NCBI GenBank assembly: GCA_036346355.1
Contig: CM070590.1
Location: 40,519,749-40,583,748 of the forward strand
From: Rhipidocladum racemiflorum
Lineage: Eukaryota; Streptophyta; Magnoliopsida; Poales; Poaceae
Length of the DNA: 64,000 bases
Direction of reading: 5' to 3'
The position numbers and the translations under genes are program-made. Below the pieces are notes generated by a model. The model was not told the DNA's origin. It ran no database searches and saw nothing but the letters and a program-made list of their open reading frames with translations. This document shows positions 35,892 to 47,731 of the stretch, piece after piece (the stretch's first letter is position 1; each line of letters begins with the position of its first letter).

Positions 35892-37133
35892 TCACCATCT
35901 GTCGATTGCTGCAAGTTTTAGAGACGAGAGGGAACAAGAATAGACAAGTAGTAGAGAAACTTATGCGGGGAGGAAGGTATATCTCAAAATACAACTTTAT
36001 CATTTATTAATAACTTGGTATGGTTGCTTACACTGCCTAAGGGCCATGCAACACATACTACACACTCAGCAAGCAATGAAAATCCAAATTGACTAACACA
36101 CTAGAGTCTAACGCCATTAAGGGTGACTTTATTCTATAACGCGACTCGACGAGGAGTCTCAACTGCGAAACCTACGCTAACTCATCGAGAAAACTTCCAC
36201 TGCCCCCTTGCGGTGGGTGCGGAGGCATAGGTGCGAAGCGATCGCCATACCCCACAACGGCAGTAGTTAAAGAAGCGGCATCATCCTCAGGTTTAGGCTC
36301 CGGCTGTGGTGCTGGCTGATGCTTCTGCTCAGGTGCTGGTTCCTTCAGGTCTGGGGCGTCCAACTCTAATACTGGCTCCGGCCCTACCCATACAGTGCGG
36401 TCTCCAGCTCTGCGATCCTCTCCGCAGCATAGGCGACGTACTCACGAGCATTCTCCAGGTGCTTTTTCCCTTCCTCAACCTGCTCGCGAGCCTTCATCAA
36501 TTCCTGAACTGTATCATCGATAAGCTTCTCCTGGGCGAGTACGAATCTGGCCAAGGGTGTGACGGTAGCATCCTCATCTTCTATCGGCTTCCACTGAGCT
36601 ATGCTGTCTCAGCGTGGGTGGTGACGGAATACTGTGCCTTCCAGCTCTCTGGAGTAAGTGCGAGCAATCTGTTGCATCGCTCGACGAGACACCTCCTGGA
36701 TTCCCATCTCAAATGTTGACCTCCTAGCGGTGAAGTGAAATGGACGACTGAACTTCGTCTTCTCTCGAGCATACACTGTGATCTTGACGTCCCATCCTAT
36801 GATCAGTCCTGCCTGCACGTTAGCGGTCCCTCGGTAGAGCGGCCTCTCAAAACCTCCAAGCAACTGCAGCATACGCCACAACTCGGCAGCGTAGCCTTCG
36901 TCACGCTCGGCGTAGTTGTTCTTCATCAACATCTGCCAAAAGACACTCACGTAACAACTCAAAAGTTTTTAAAACCAATGGAGTAGTAAGAGAAGTTCAG
37001 CAAAAGGGGTATGAAAGGAGAGAAGGGGATGAGTCGAGATTTCATTCATTGTGTTGTCAAATTTTAACTTTTGAAAATAGATTTTATCCTCACTACGACC
37101 ATTCTAACTATGGGTGAGCCTACAGTCAGTATG
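35892..37133 (-). pseudogene. E1 extra ORF upstream of gag (ORF0-like), gag start and leader
   Basis: The extra ORF runs from about 36929 (MLMKNNYAERDEGYAAELW) to 36172. It has an N-terminal globular part (ELWRMLQLLGGFERPLYRG, GWDVKITVYARE, MGIQEVSRRAMQQIA, VFRHHP), a TGA at 36609-36611 where Arg (CGA) is likely, a charged coiled-coil stretch (about 36530-36400), a frameshift near 36380, then a Pro/Glu-rich tail ending RFAPMPPHP ... FLDELA. E2 has the same order and ending. A gag ATG sits at 35898. The function is not known to me; placement before gag and conservation in two copies argue that it was once translated. Confidence 0.7.
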
Positions 37134-37145
37134 GCTCTGATACCA
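37134..37145 (-). promoter_or_regulatory. E1 primer binding site (initiator-Met tRNA)
   Basis: Minus strand TGGTATCAGAGC four bases past the 5' LTR end, as in E2. Confidence 0.9.
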
Positions 37146-37149
37146 CCTC

Positions 37150-39366
37150 TGTCGGGACCCGAATTTGCAAATCCAGACCCTCTGTATATTCAGCACTAGT
37201 CCAGGATGACGCTAGTGCACACAGTCTCAAAATCGGTAAACATCACAATCATACACATCGATGGTAATATAGTACTTTAATTAAGATAACCAAACTGGTT
37301 GCTCGACCTTATAGTAAAGTTACAAGAGTACGCCACACAGGGCGAAACTTATTAAGGAAATAAATTGCAGCGGAATAAAAGCATCAATGTGGCGCCATCC
37401 AGTATACCACAGGCAATTGACTGGGCTCGCTCCCTAGGTAGACGGCTCCTCATGAAGCTCTTCCTCCAAAGCTGGCGTCGCTTCTCCTTCAACTGATTTT
37501 GTGTTGTGCCAAGGGTGATTACTTGGTACTCAACATGTCATGCACAGAATGCAAACTAATATTCTATATGCATGGCTTATTACAAAGGATAGGCTAACAG
37601 GTACATTTGCAGTAAATCAACAGTTAACAAGTAGCATAAGTAGAATCAAAAGCAGTAAAAGTAAAGGTTATATCAATAACTTTTCCAGGAGTTAAGTAAA
37701 CACTTTTCCTTTCCTAATCCACATTTCCATCAACGTCATCATTAAACCCAACCAAACTTTCCAAATCCAAGTTGTTTTCAAGAAAGTATAACCCTTGACT
37801 ATAATCCCTGAGTAATGTCCAGTACCTCGGACACGGCTATTTGAATAGATTTTACACTCTGCAGAGGTTATGCACTTTACGTGTCTCACTAGCATGTGGG
37901 ACCCCTCGGGTGATGTCAGCGCTGAAGTCCCCGCGCCTCGGCCACACGATACTGACATGAGGGCCCCACTATGACGTCAGCGTGATGTCAGCGTGACGTC
38001 ATGGAGCCGTTGGGCCAGTCGCTAACACGCGGGCCCCACACTGACGTCAGCGGCGACCGTGGCTGACCCACGTGGATCGCAACGGTCCAGCTCCCACGCA
38101 CGTGGCATGATCTGGGCCGTTGATTTGAAAATCAACGGTCCAGATTAGATCCAATGCCGCACGTTGCGATGCAACGCGGCTAATCTAGGCCATTCGATTT
38201 GGATCGGATGGTCCAGATTCGCTCGAGTTTCGCCTCACTGTGGGGTGGCGTGGCATGACTCGGGTGGTGACACGTGGCTCAATCTACGCCGTTCAATTTG
38301 GCATCTAACGCTACAACGCGGCTAATCCTAACCGTACGATCTTGATCTAACGGTTGAGATCCAATCTAGGCACGGTACTGTTCACGGCTATGTGGCTCTA
38401 TCTAAACCGTTGGATCTAGATCCAACGGTTGGGATTAGATCTAGAAACCGAAATGTGAAATCGATCGAGGTGACGTGGACGAACTTGAGCCTTGCGATGA
38501 AGATCCAACGGCTGAGAAGCTTCACAGTTCCAGCGATTGCGCGGCAGAGCAGAGGTTGCCGGAGACGAAGACGATGACACAGGAAACGGCGTTGCGGGCG
38601 CGCTCCGGCGAGGTGAGTGGGACTCCCAGGTGCGGCTCGTCACGATGGTTCCGGATCTGGACTCAATCACGGCGGAGGACGGCGAAAACGGCGGCAAACA
38701 GCGGAAAACCGCGGCGGAGCACAAATCCAACTTCAGCGAGCTCTAGCGGGCGAACGGCGGCGGCTCGGGCTCAGTGGGTTAGGGCTACGGGTGCGCACAG
38801 AAGACAGGAACACGATGGCGGCGGCGCATTAAATAGGGGTCTCGGCTTCCGTGAAAACCGCGAAAACCGAGGCCCACTCGGCGGCGGCGGCGGAATCCAA
38901 CTTGGATTCGGATTGGGCGACGTGGCGCAACGCTGGCCATTGGATCAAGATCCGATGGCCACGCGCGTTAGGGTTCGGCTGGCTCGATCGGGCTTGAGTC
39001 CAGTTCGAGTCGGACTCAGACTCGAGTATGACTCGGGTCGGACTTGGTTGGGCTCGATCGGAGGAACAGTACAAACCCACTCGGCTAATTTCCAGCGATT
39101 TAATATTCAAAATAATTTCCAAAAATTCAATTAATTCGAGAAAAATATCAGAAAAATTCCAGAAAAATTCTAGAAATTTTTTTGAGACATTTTGGACTCA
39201 AATAAAATATTTCCAACAAAATTTTATTTAAAACTTTTAATTCTTTAATTATTTCAAAATGGAATAAATTCAAATTAAATCCAAATAAATTCCTGAAAAA
39301 TCCAAAAATTCACCAAAGTGCCAAATTTCATTTAAAATCATGAAAAGCAAAAATTGGGGTGTTACA
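37150..39366 (-). repeat. E1 5' LTR (2217 bp), internally deleted
   Basis: Pairs with 5389-9051 but lacks about 1.45 kb. At about 37880 gcactttac is joined to gtgtctcac, corresponding to positions about 6128 and 7571 of the partner. A 22-bp perfect palindrome with half-site CCGTTGGATCT lies at 38407-38428. Confidence 0.9.
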
Positions 39367-39371
39367 CGCTT

Positions 39372-40153
39372 CCACTCCAGCTGGTCGTCTGGTTTGTCAT
39401 CGTGTTGCCCTCCTTCAGCAACATACATTGAGAAAGCCCTACATATATTGGAGATATGTCATTCACGAAAAAAATTAGCATAGTTAATTACAGAACGTAT
39501 TACTTTAGAGGAACATACTTAGTTCTGCAAAACAGACTTGTTTGCGTAGGCCATTGATATCTTCTTGAGCGAGTTAAAAGTGTAAACTTTGTTTTCACTC
39601 AGAGTGACCATAAATAGAACCCAATGGTTGCTTTCAAAATGGTATGCAGTGCAAGAAAATAAGTTCCTATACAGTTTACGTGCGTACAAGTAATTGAAGG
39701 GTAAAGTCATTACAATAGTATATACTCCTCGTTGTACGGGAAGACAATGAAGTCCTTTTTTGCCTAAGCATAAAATGCTCGCTTGATGTAATTGGTAACG
39801 AACTCCAATTCAAGCCTAGCCATGGTCGCAGACATCATCTTGGGGTCGATGAACCCAACTGGGTGTAGATTTATCACGGCTCGCTGTCTCATTATTCCGC
39901 AACTCGTGTTAATTGTTAAAAATACAATACAAAATACTATAACAGTTAATGGTTCGTGCTATATGGTGTGATACTCACAGCGTCCAGGATCGGACAGTAG
40001 AAATATCGATTGCTTTTTGTCCGTACAAATGGAACAGATCCTCAAAAAACATTGGGAATGTCCCATGCTCCTCGTGGTGGAAATGTCCCCCTCAAAACCT
40101 CACATGGAAATCAACGCGACGCTCATTCACATTCGCCTGGTCAGTGTACTATC
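39372..40153 (-). pseudogene. CACTA-encoded Ulp1-like protease, N-terminal exons (catalytic His part)
   Basis: Minus strand, in order: an exon from the window side of the X insertion at 40158 to 39979 encoding EDLFHLYGQKAIDISTVRSW, with donor GCT|GTGAGT; an exon about 39890-39740 encoding VGFIDPKMMSATMARLELEF and DFIVFPYNEE, with an internal TAG; and an exon about 39650-39520 with SNHWVLFMV, where the catalytic His codon is 39624-39626. The usual Asp appears as Asn in YTFNSLK. A last exon (LEWKRFK) is cut by E1 and continues at 5388. This matches the C48 peptidase gene common in grass CACTA elements. The assignment rests on motif order and splice signals. Confidence 0.65.
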
Positions 40154-40158
40154 CATGC

Positions 40159-42377
40159 TGTGATACTACGGAATGACGGTATGAGTTATTTTCGATCTCG
40201 GCCATAAGGTACGACTCTTGTAACATGTTTTTGCACCGTTTCTGCAAGTGTGGGTCTTTCCGAGGGATTTTGGGCCTTTCCGGAGGGGAATTGGGCCTTC
40301 CGGGGGAGTTCGGGCCTTGGGGGGTCCATGTGGGCCGAAGGTGGGACATATTTGGGCCTTTTGGAGGTGGTCTAGGACAGCAAAACTGCTGCCCTAGCCC
40401 TACCTGCGCCCCAAACAAGTCCCCTCCCTAGCCCTAGCCCCCACTTGTTTCCCCTCCACCCCATTGCCTGCTCCTCCCTAGCCGCCACCCCCCTTAGCCT
40501 CTTGCGCCCTCCCCCATCTCCACTCCACCTCCCCTTGCTGTCCAAGGAGGTCCTTGCTTCCCAAGGAAGCCTCCCTGTGTCGCCATCCCGCAGATCCGTC
40601 CATTGGAGCGCTCCACGACGAGGAGAACTGGTGGATTTGGAGCGAGGAGGGAGATCGCGCGATCCGGGAGGAGATCCATTGGGTTTTCGGGCGTCGGGCG
40701 AAGGTATAGCCATGGGAATCCTTGGGGTTGGGCTAGGGTATGTTCTAAGGGTGATTATCATGTTTTTAGACCAATTGGTGGTGCTGGATTTGAGTATTTT
40801 GGTTTAGATCTAGACGTTGCCACGTTTCTGTTTTGGGATAGCCTGAGCAGTCGACCTAGGGTTCCTGTTTTTACCAATTTAGAGTTGGCATCTGACCATA
40901 CGTACTCTTAAGAAGTTGTAGATAATTTCATTATATTTCAGTGGACATAAAGAACGTTAAATTCCGCCCAGCCGTTTGAAAGATATGACTGTTTTACCGA
41001 GCGTGTTAAAATCTATGACGCGATTGGAACAGATCACGGTAATCTGTAGATTAAACAATTTTAGAGCCCGAATCAGTCTTTCCATATACCTAGATAAAGT
41101 TGGGAAATTTTCTAAGCTACGCGAGGATGTACTCATTTAATTGATTCGGAGTCCCAGAACTCAAGTTATGCCTTTTGCAAGGCTGCTGTCCCGGCGGGAC
41201 AAAACCTCTGTTTTTAGGATTTGCGAGTAGTTGGCAATGTCGGGGTAGATGAGGGTTTGCGTACTATTTTGTGGGCATGATTGTGAGTGTGTGATACCCA
41301 TGTGCAGGTGGTGCGACCCCGGGAGTTCCCTCTACTTCCCGCCAATCCGTTGCCCGTGGTTGAGGCAAGTGTATTGTAATGGATAGCGGTTTGTAGGTTG
41401 CTTGTTGATATTAGATGATGTTGATAATATGATATATGATCACTTGCCATGCTTTAATGATTGCCAATGATATGATGAGCAGGTTTATTACGTTATGATG
41501 CCATGTGTTAATATGTGAGTTAAATGTGATGTTGGCATAATTGCATACATAACATGTTCCATGGCCCGGGCGGTGAGAAAGTCATATCTAATCCGGGAAG
41601 GTCGGTGAGAAAGATGTGACTAATCCGGAGAGCCATTAAGTAAGTCCTACATCGTGATTCCATCCACGTGGTGTTTGGAAGCGAGGAGTAGGCACCCTCC
41701 ATCTTCGGGATGGAAGGGGGGAGAGGGTGCACACCGACGGGTGTGTACTCAACCATACCGGTATGAGTTTCCAAGGAGACATGAGCATTGCATTACATTG
41801 CATACATAATGATGATGATATTGTTAAGTGTTCATGAATGAGATGATATACATGATGGGAGATGTTATTGCCATGATATTGTTCTTGTTGTCCATTGCAA
41901 TATGCTTGCTGAGTTTCGAACTCATGCTTGTGTTTTCTTGTTGTTTGAGGTACCATGAGAACGGCATGCGGGGACGGGAAATAGTCACACGCCCACACGT
42001 AGCTTCACCATATTGATTCCACAAGTCATTCTATTAGTTTGATAATAAATTGCGTGTGATGATCATTGATTTAAGGCTTAGCTTTGCTTTATGAGAGTTT
42101 TATTGTTCGTTTGACAATTGGAGACATTAAGTGCTTGATAATAGTCTTATATTGTCGTTAAGGCGTTAATTATTGGTATTTTTAGCTGTCTCTCATATTG
42201 CCTTATTGCTATATTGTTGTTGCTTCCTCAATTCACGTTAAAACAAAGGAGATGCTGCCGAAATCTCGGTTTTTAGCATATGTACCTTTGCTGGAATTTA
42301 TGGTAAATTGTGGTATTTAATTGTTGTTTAGCTCATGTTTGGTAGCATTCAGGCATATTAAATGCCGGGGTGTTACA
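40159..42377 (+). mobile_element. Family X solo LTR (2219 bp)
   Basis: Duplication CATGC at 40154-40158 and 42378-42382. It starts TGTGATACTACGG and ends GCCGGGGTGTTACA. It is full length with the probable intron at 40704-41307 and has no internal region or second LTR. It lies in the same CACTA-like host sequence as E1. Confidence 0.92.
40704..41307 (+). other. Probable intron inside the X solo LTR (604 nt)
   Basis: Donor GCGAAG|GTATAG, acceptor TGTGCAG|GTGGTG. Palindrome CTGTCCCGGCGGGACA at about 41186, with its start about 121 nt and its end about 105 nt before the acceptor. Confidence 0.7.
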
Positions 42378-42382
42378 CATGC

Positions 42383-42827
42383 AGTAAGTGAGTGCACTTT
42401 TCAAAAGCATTCAATTCATGGGAATCGACAAGGGGAGTTCCACGTATGTACTACTTGAAATCTTAAGTGGGCTCTGTGGCATCTGTCATCTTTGTCTTCT
42501 GGATAGAAGGACTCTCCAAGGTTGGGACAAGGGACTTTCCTTGCATTGGAGGGGACTTTGTGGCAAGTTTCGAAGCTGTTATACAACAATAGAGAAAATT
42601 TCAACAGCATCTCCCTATTGTTCTCCAAATACACATCTCGACAACAGGTTAAGAAGGTGTGTATCCAGAGAACACTAGGAAGATGCTGTTGAAACTTTCT
42701 TTAGAGTTGTACAATAGGTCAGAAACTTGCCCGAACCACATATGCTCAAACTGTCCAAAAAATGTGGATAATTCGAGATTGTTAATTTATAAATATGCCA
42801 TTTTGGCATGTTTATAAACAAGCACTC
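42383..42827. other. Unassigned sequence with an imperfect inverted repeat
   Basis: Arms at 42561-42615 and 42678-42732 pair at roughly three quarters of positions around a 62-nt loop. The best arm core is TTTCAACAGCATCT against AGATGCTGTTGAAA. No gene is seen. This may be host CACTA sequence continuing from 40153 or a separate small element. Confidence 0.55.
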
Positions 42828-44946
42828 TGTAACACCCCGGCACCTATTATGACTGAATGTTACAAAAAATAGACTAAACAACATCTAAATACCACAAATA
42901 AAAATAAATTATAGCAAAGGTGCAAATGCTAAAACCGAAAATTTCAGCAGCATCTCCTTTGTTTTTCCATGATTCGGAGCAACAACAAAGTATCACAAGT
43001 TATATCATAATGGAAAGCATCTAAACAACAATAACAGGTGACATAGCAACAATATAAGTCCAGGATAAAGCATTCAACCACTTCATGAGCTAGACGAATC
43101 AAATAATAAGACTGAGCACACAGTTAAGAAATTCTCCAAGTTTCATGGCATTAATTCTATTATCATGACTCCAAATGATAACACTGTCTAATTTGTTTGG
43201 AGCTACATGTAGATGTGTAGCTAAACCCTTTCTCCCGCATGCCGGTTTCCTGGTACCTAAGAAAAACAACATAAACACAAGCGTGAGTTCATCACTCAGC
43301 AAGTATATTGCAATGGAACAAGAAAACACATTCCAATACCTTCATCACTACATTTCATATTCAACATCATAAACATCTCATATTCACATTGTATGCATCT
43401 CATTGACATCATCATATAACATCATCATATAATGCAATGCAATGCAATGTACATGTCTCCTTGAAGCACGTACCGGTATTGCCGAGTACACACCTGTCGG
43501 CGTGCACCCTGTTTCCCCTTCCATCCTGTAGATGGAGGGTGCCTACTCCTCGCTTCCATTCACAACTGTGGATGGAATCATGAGGTAGATCTTATTCAAT
43601 GGCGCTCCGGATTAGTCATAACTTTCTCACCGACTTTACCAGACTAGTTATGACTTTCTCAACGATTGGGCCAGTTTTTATGCCATGTATGCAACATATG
43701 TCTTAAACATAAACAACTTGCATATAAACTCAACTAATCATTGCATAGCCTCATAATAAACCATTATCATCATGTCGCAAGCAAGAGTCAATCATGGCAT
43801 CGTATCATAAAAACATGTGTAAACCATCTCATATTCGAATATTACGGCTCTCTAAGCCGCAACCACTACAATACAGTTGCCTTCACCCTCATGAGACGAC
43901 GTGGCGAGATGACGACGGCACTCCCAGGGTCACACCACCTGCACAAAGGTTCAATACACTCAACCACATGCACACAAGACCACACAAGAACACTTAGCTA
44001 AACCGACTTTGCGATGTACTCCCAATACCTAAAAATAGAGATTCTGTCCATCGGGACAGCAGCCTTCGGAAGGCCATAACTCATGCTTAAAAACTTCAAA
44101 TCAGACAAACGAGTACATTTTCTCAAAGCTTAGGAAATTTCCTAGCTTTTTCTAAGTATTCGCGAAGTCATATTCGGCATCTAAAATTGCCTAACTTTAA
44201 AACGTCACAGTTTCGATCATGCTTAAAAACTCCAAATCAGACATCAACCCGATCTGTCCAAATCACGTCACAGTTTCGAACATGTTCGGTAAAACAACCA
44301 TAACTTTCAAACGGCTGATTGCAATTAGTGTTCTTGGTGTCCACTAAAAGGTATTGAAATTATCTACAACTTTCTCAACATACGGCCCATCAGAAAACTC
44401 ATCTAAAATTATGAAAATTGCGACCGAAGGCCGACGACCCAATCTGTTCGAGGACAGAACGTGGGACAACAATTGCAAACTCCCTAATCTCATCTAGGAA
44501 TAGCACCTAAACACCAAAATTAACCAAGATCTCCCCCATCTAACCCATGCCAAAACTCTACAAACAGATCTATGAACACTTACCTCGCTCGAAGAGACCG
44601 ACGAACAACGAACTCCTCCTCTCCTCGGTCCAATCCTCCCTCCAATCACCGGAAACGTCGGGATCGCCTGATTCCGATGGACGAAGGGCTTCCAACCCTC
44701 ATGAGAGCAGCGTGGGAAGGGCGCTAGGGCCTGCTAGAGGAGGGGATGGGAGGCGCAAGGGGATGGGGGTGGTGCGGCCTAGGAGGAAGAGGGGGAAGGG
44801 TGCAACCAAGGGAGGCACAAGGAGGGGTGGGAAACCCTAGGAAATGGCTGGATTTTCCCCCATAGGCCAAAAACTCCCCCACCAACGGCCCACTTCATCC
44901 CCCCAAAGCCCAAACTAGCTCCCGCTAGACCCAAACTACCCCGGAG
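42828..44946 (-). mobile_element. Family X LTR, reversed, interrupted near its start by the next X copy
   Basis: On plus it begins TGTAACACCCCGGCACC, the reverse complement of the X LTR end. It proceeds through the whole LTR but stops at 44946, about 120 bp short of the expected end, where another reversed X LTR begins. The preceding CACTC (42823-42827) would be its duplication; the partner is outside the window. A probable intron is at 43939-44583. Confidence 0.85.
43939..44583 (-). other. Probable intron inside the reversed X LTR (645 nt)
   Basis: Minus strand donor GAGCGAG|GTAAGTG and acceptor TTTGTGCAG|GTGGTG. Palindrome CTGTCCATCGGGACAG lies at 44044-44059, 105 nt before the acceptor. 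The donor side differs in sequence from other X copies but has a stronger consensus. Confidence 0.7.
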
Positions 44947-45437
44947 TGTAACACCCCGGCATCTAGTATGCCTGAATGTTACCAAACATAGACTAAACAA
45001 CATCTAAAAACCACAAATAAAGATAAAATATAGCATAGGCGCAAATGCTAAAACCGAAAATTTCGGCAGCATCTCCTTTGTTTTTCCATGGTTCAGAGCA
45101 ACAACACAATAACACATGATATATCATAATGTAAAACATCCCAAGCAACGATAACGGGTAACATAGCGGCAATTTAAGTCTAGCATAATGAATTTAACCA
45201 CTCCATGAACTAATACGAAGTAAAGGATGTAATCAAGCACATGAACAAATCATAATCCTAGTTTCATCCCACTAGATTCATGGTCACAACTCTGAAAGGT
45301 AAATATTGTCTAATTGTGTGGAAATTATGTGATGAAATGCCGCTAAGCCCGTTTCCCGCATGTCGGTGTCAAGGTACCTAGAAACAACATAAACACAAGC
45401 GTGAGTTCATCACTCAGCAAGTATATTGCAATGGATC

Positions 45438-46050
45438 TGTTTGCACCAAAATTCGGCATATATTAAAATCAGTTCGAATCGGATGAAAGAGTTCGTATGA
45501 AGAGAAATCAGTATAAGAATCGGAAGGAAAATCCGTTTCTAAGGAAACCGGATCAGAGGCCGATACGGATTAATGCCGTGTCCATGTACAACTCGGATCG
45601 GCCGGACGTATTATAAAAGTTGGTGGACATCGACAGAATAAGAGGAATCAATCCAACACAACACATCTACTTTTTACAAGTTCTTTTTACATCGTTTTAG
45701 ATTCATAGATCTCTCTGCAAGTCGACGGAATCAACATAGCTGCGCATCGCCGATTGTTGGTTTTAGCCGATTTCACCAGGTTCAATCTGCTTTGTTTTGC
45801 TGCGCATCGCCTTCTCAAAGCCGATGTCACCTTGTATCCGGATTAACCGTAATTGGTTGATCTAGTTATCCCCTAATCGGTTTTCAGCCGACTAGCGAGA
45901 AGCCGATAAACAGTGTTCTATCGGCTTTGATTAAATTACAAATTCTACCTTGTCAATTTCAGGTCAAATTGACTAGCACGCTCTGCAAACCCGGTGTTTG
46001 TCTTGTGTGTTCGAGGCTGAAGATCCTACCTCATGTTTTTAGCGCGAACA
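45438..46050 (+). repeat. Tat element 5' LTR (613 bp)
   Basis: TGTTTGCACC ... GCGCGAACA. A possible TATA-like word, TATTATAAAA, lies at about 45608 on plus. Confidence 0.92.
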
Positions 46051-46082
46051 TATTTTGGCACGCCTAGTGGGATAAGATCAAG
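46051..46082 (+). promoter_or_regulatory. Tat element primer-binding region
   Basis: TTTTGGCACGCCTAGTGGGA follows the 5' LTR within three bases. It has the TGG start expected of a primer site; the tRNA used is not identified. Confidence 0.6.
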
Positions 46083-47731
46083 ATGACATCAACCGATAAG
46101 CCTGCGGTTACCGCCGATATCAATATAGATGCTATAATCACGCCTCAAATGGCCGATTTAACCACTGAGCAGCGGAAAGAAATCGAAGACCGAAAGGCGG
46201 CTTTGGAAGAGATGATGCTACGGTGTTTCCAGAAAACACGCCGTGGTGTTACTCAAAAGACTGCGCTCCCAAGTATCAATCCTATCGGCGATTCATCATC
46301 TGAACCGGTAAGCCGATACACCCCTGCTCAAGCCGATTTGTCTAACATGATTGAGCAATCTGTGCATCACGCACTAATTAACCAATCATCGGCTTTAGTA
46401 TCTACCCTGAAACCAATGATAGAAAATAGTGTGAAAACAATTGCCCAGGAATTGGCTGTATCTGGAAGCCTATTAGATCCACTACAAACTATCCCCACAT
46501 ACCCAGTATATTCCATAACACCGAACTCCAGCACAGTAAATGTGTCGGCTCAAACACCCGTCATGATGCTGACTCAACCTACTATTTTGAAACCTAGTAC
46601 ACAGAAAGGAGGTTTTGCGCACTACCATGGGCACACAGATGGGGCTAAAATAAGCGCACCAAACCCGTCAAACGGACTCTCCAGTAGCCTCGGTTTATCG
46701 GCTTCTCAGCCGATTGAAACAGATCAGGCTTCTCAATCACGGGGAGCCACAACTATGAAACAAGTGCCATATAGGGTAGTACCGTACGTCGAACCTCTCA
46801 CACCTGTATCCGATACGTTGGTCTTTAGGAATCACGATTATGATCAAATACCAAGACCCCCTGTGGCACGATTTGGACAAAGACCCGAGTTTGCACTCGG
46901 GGGGTAGGGCGTGAACAATGAAAATTGGCAATGTCCGGTTGCGCTACAAGCCGACAATGTCAATTGGGCAGAACAAATTGCTAACGTTTTGAGAGAACAG
47001 TTCGGCTTACAACCCAGAGGAAGGGTAATTGGCTATAGGAAGCCGTATCCCGATTACATAGATCGCATGCCATACCTACACAACTTTAGAATACCAGACT
47101 TCGCTAAATTTTCGGGCGACGATTCTGTTACCACCATTGAACATATCGGACGGTTTATGGCTCAGTGTGGGGAAGCTGCGCAGTCCGATGGATTAAAAAT
47201 TAGGCTATTTCCTTTATCATTGTCTGGTGCTGCATTCACTTGGTTTACCAATTTACCCCCAAATTCAGTTCACGTGTGGAACGATTTAGAGAGCCGATTT
47301 CATGAGTACTTCTTTTCGGGGACTATGGAGCTTAGGATTTCTTATCTTAGTTCAGTCCGACAGATGTACGGCGAATCGGTTTCTGACTATATCAGAAGAT
47401 TTAGAGGCGTACGAAATAGATGTTTCAGTGTAACATTACCCGATGATTAGTTGGCTGATCTAGCATTCCAAGGGTTAATCCCACCATTAAAAGAAAAACT
47501 ATCTGGCCAAAAGTTCCCCGATTTAGGCCACTTACTCCATCGTGTATCGGCACATGAAAGCCGATATGCAGAGAGTAAAGGGTTTAAAGAGAGATTTAAA
47601 TTAAACGGTAATGAGAAGGCCAAAGTGAACATGGTAGAGTATAATTCAAGCGACACTTCCGAAGACGAAGAAGTGGGAATAAATATAGCCGAGTGGACTA
47701 AGGGTTCTAAAAGGCCACTCGTGTGCTATCT

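Larger units (their letters stand above)
5389..39366 (-). mobile_element. E1: Ty3/gypsy chromovirus (Tekay-like), heavily interrupted
   Basis: The element is bounded by TG...CA LTR ends and by the 5-bp duplication CGCTT (5384-5388 and 39367-39371). Sense is minus: the 5' LTR is 37150-39366 and the 3' LTR is 5389-9051. The initiator-Met primer site is at 37134-37145 and the purine tract is at 9052-9066. Order in sense is an extra ORF, gag, protease, RT, RNase H, integrase, chromodomain. Three later insertions interrupt it: 11343-13059, 13900-33671 and 34181-35886. Compared with E2 it has lost about 230 bp of early gag and about 640 bp spanning the gag end and protease start, so it is non-autonomous. 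Assignment to the Tekay/Del clade rests on the chromodomain, the primer site and LTR length. Confidence 0.9.
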
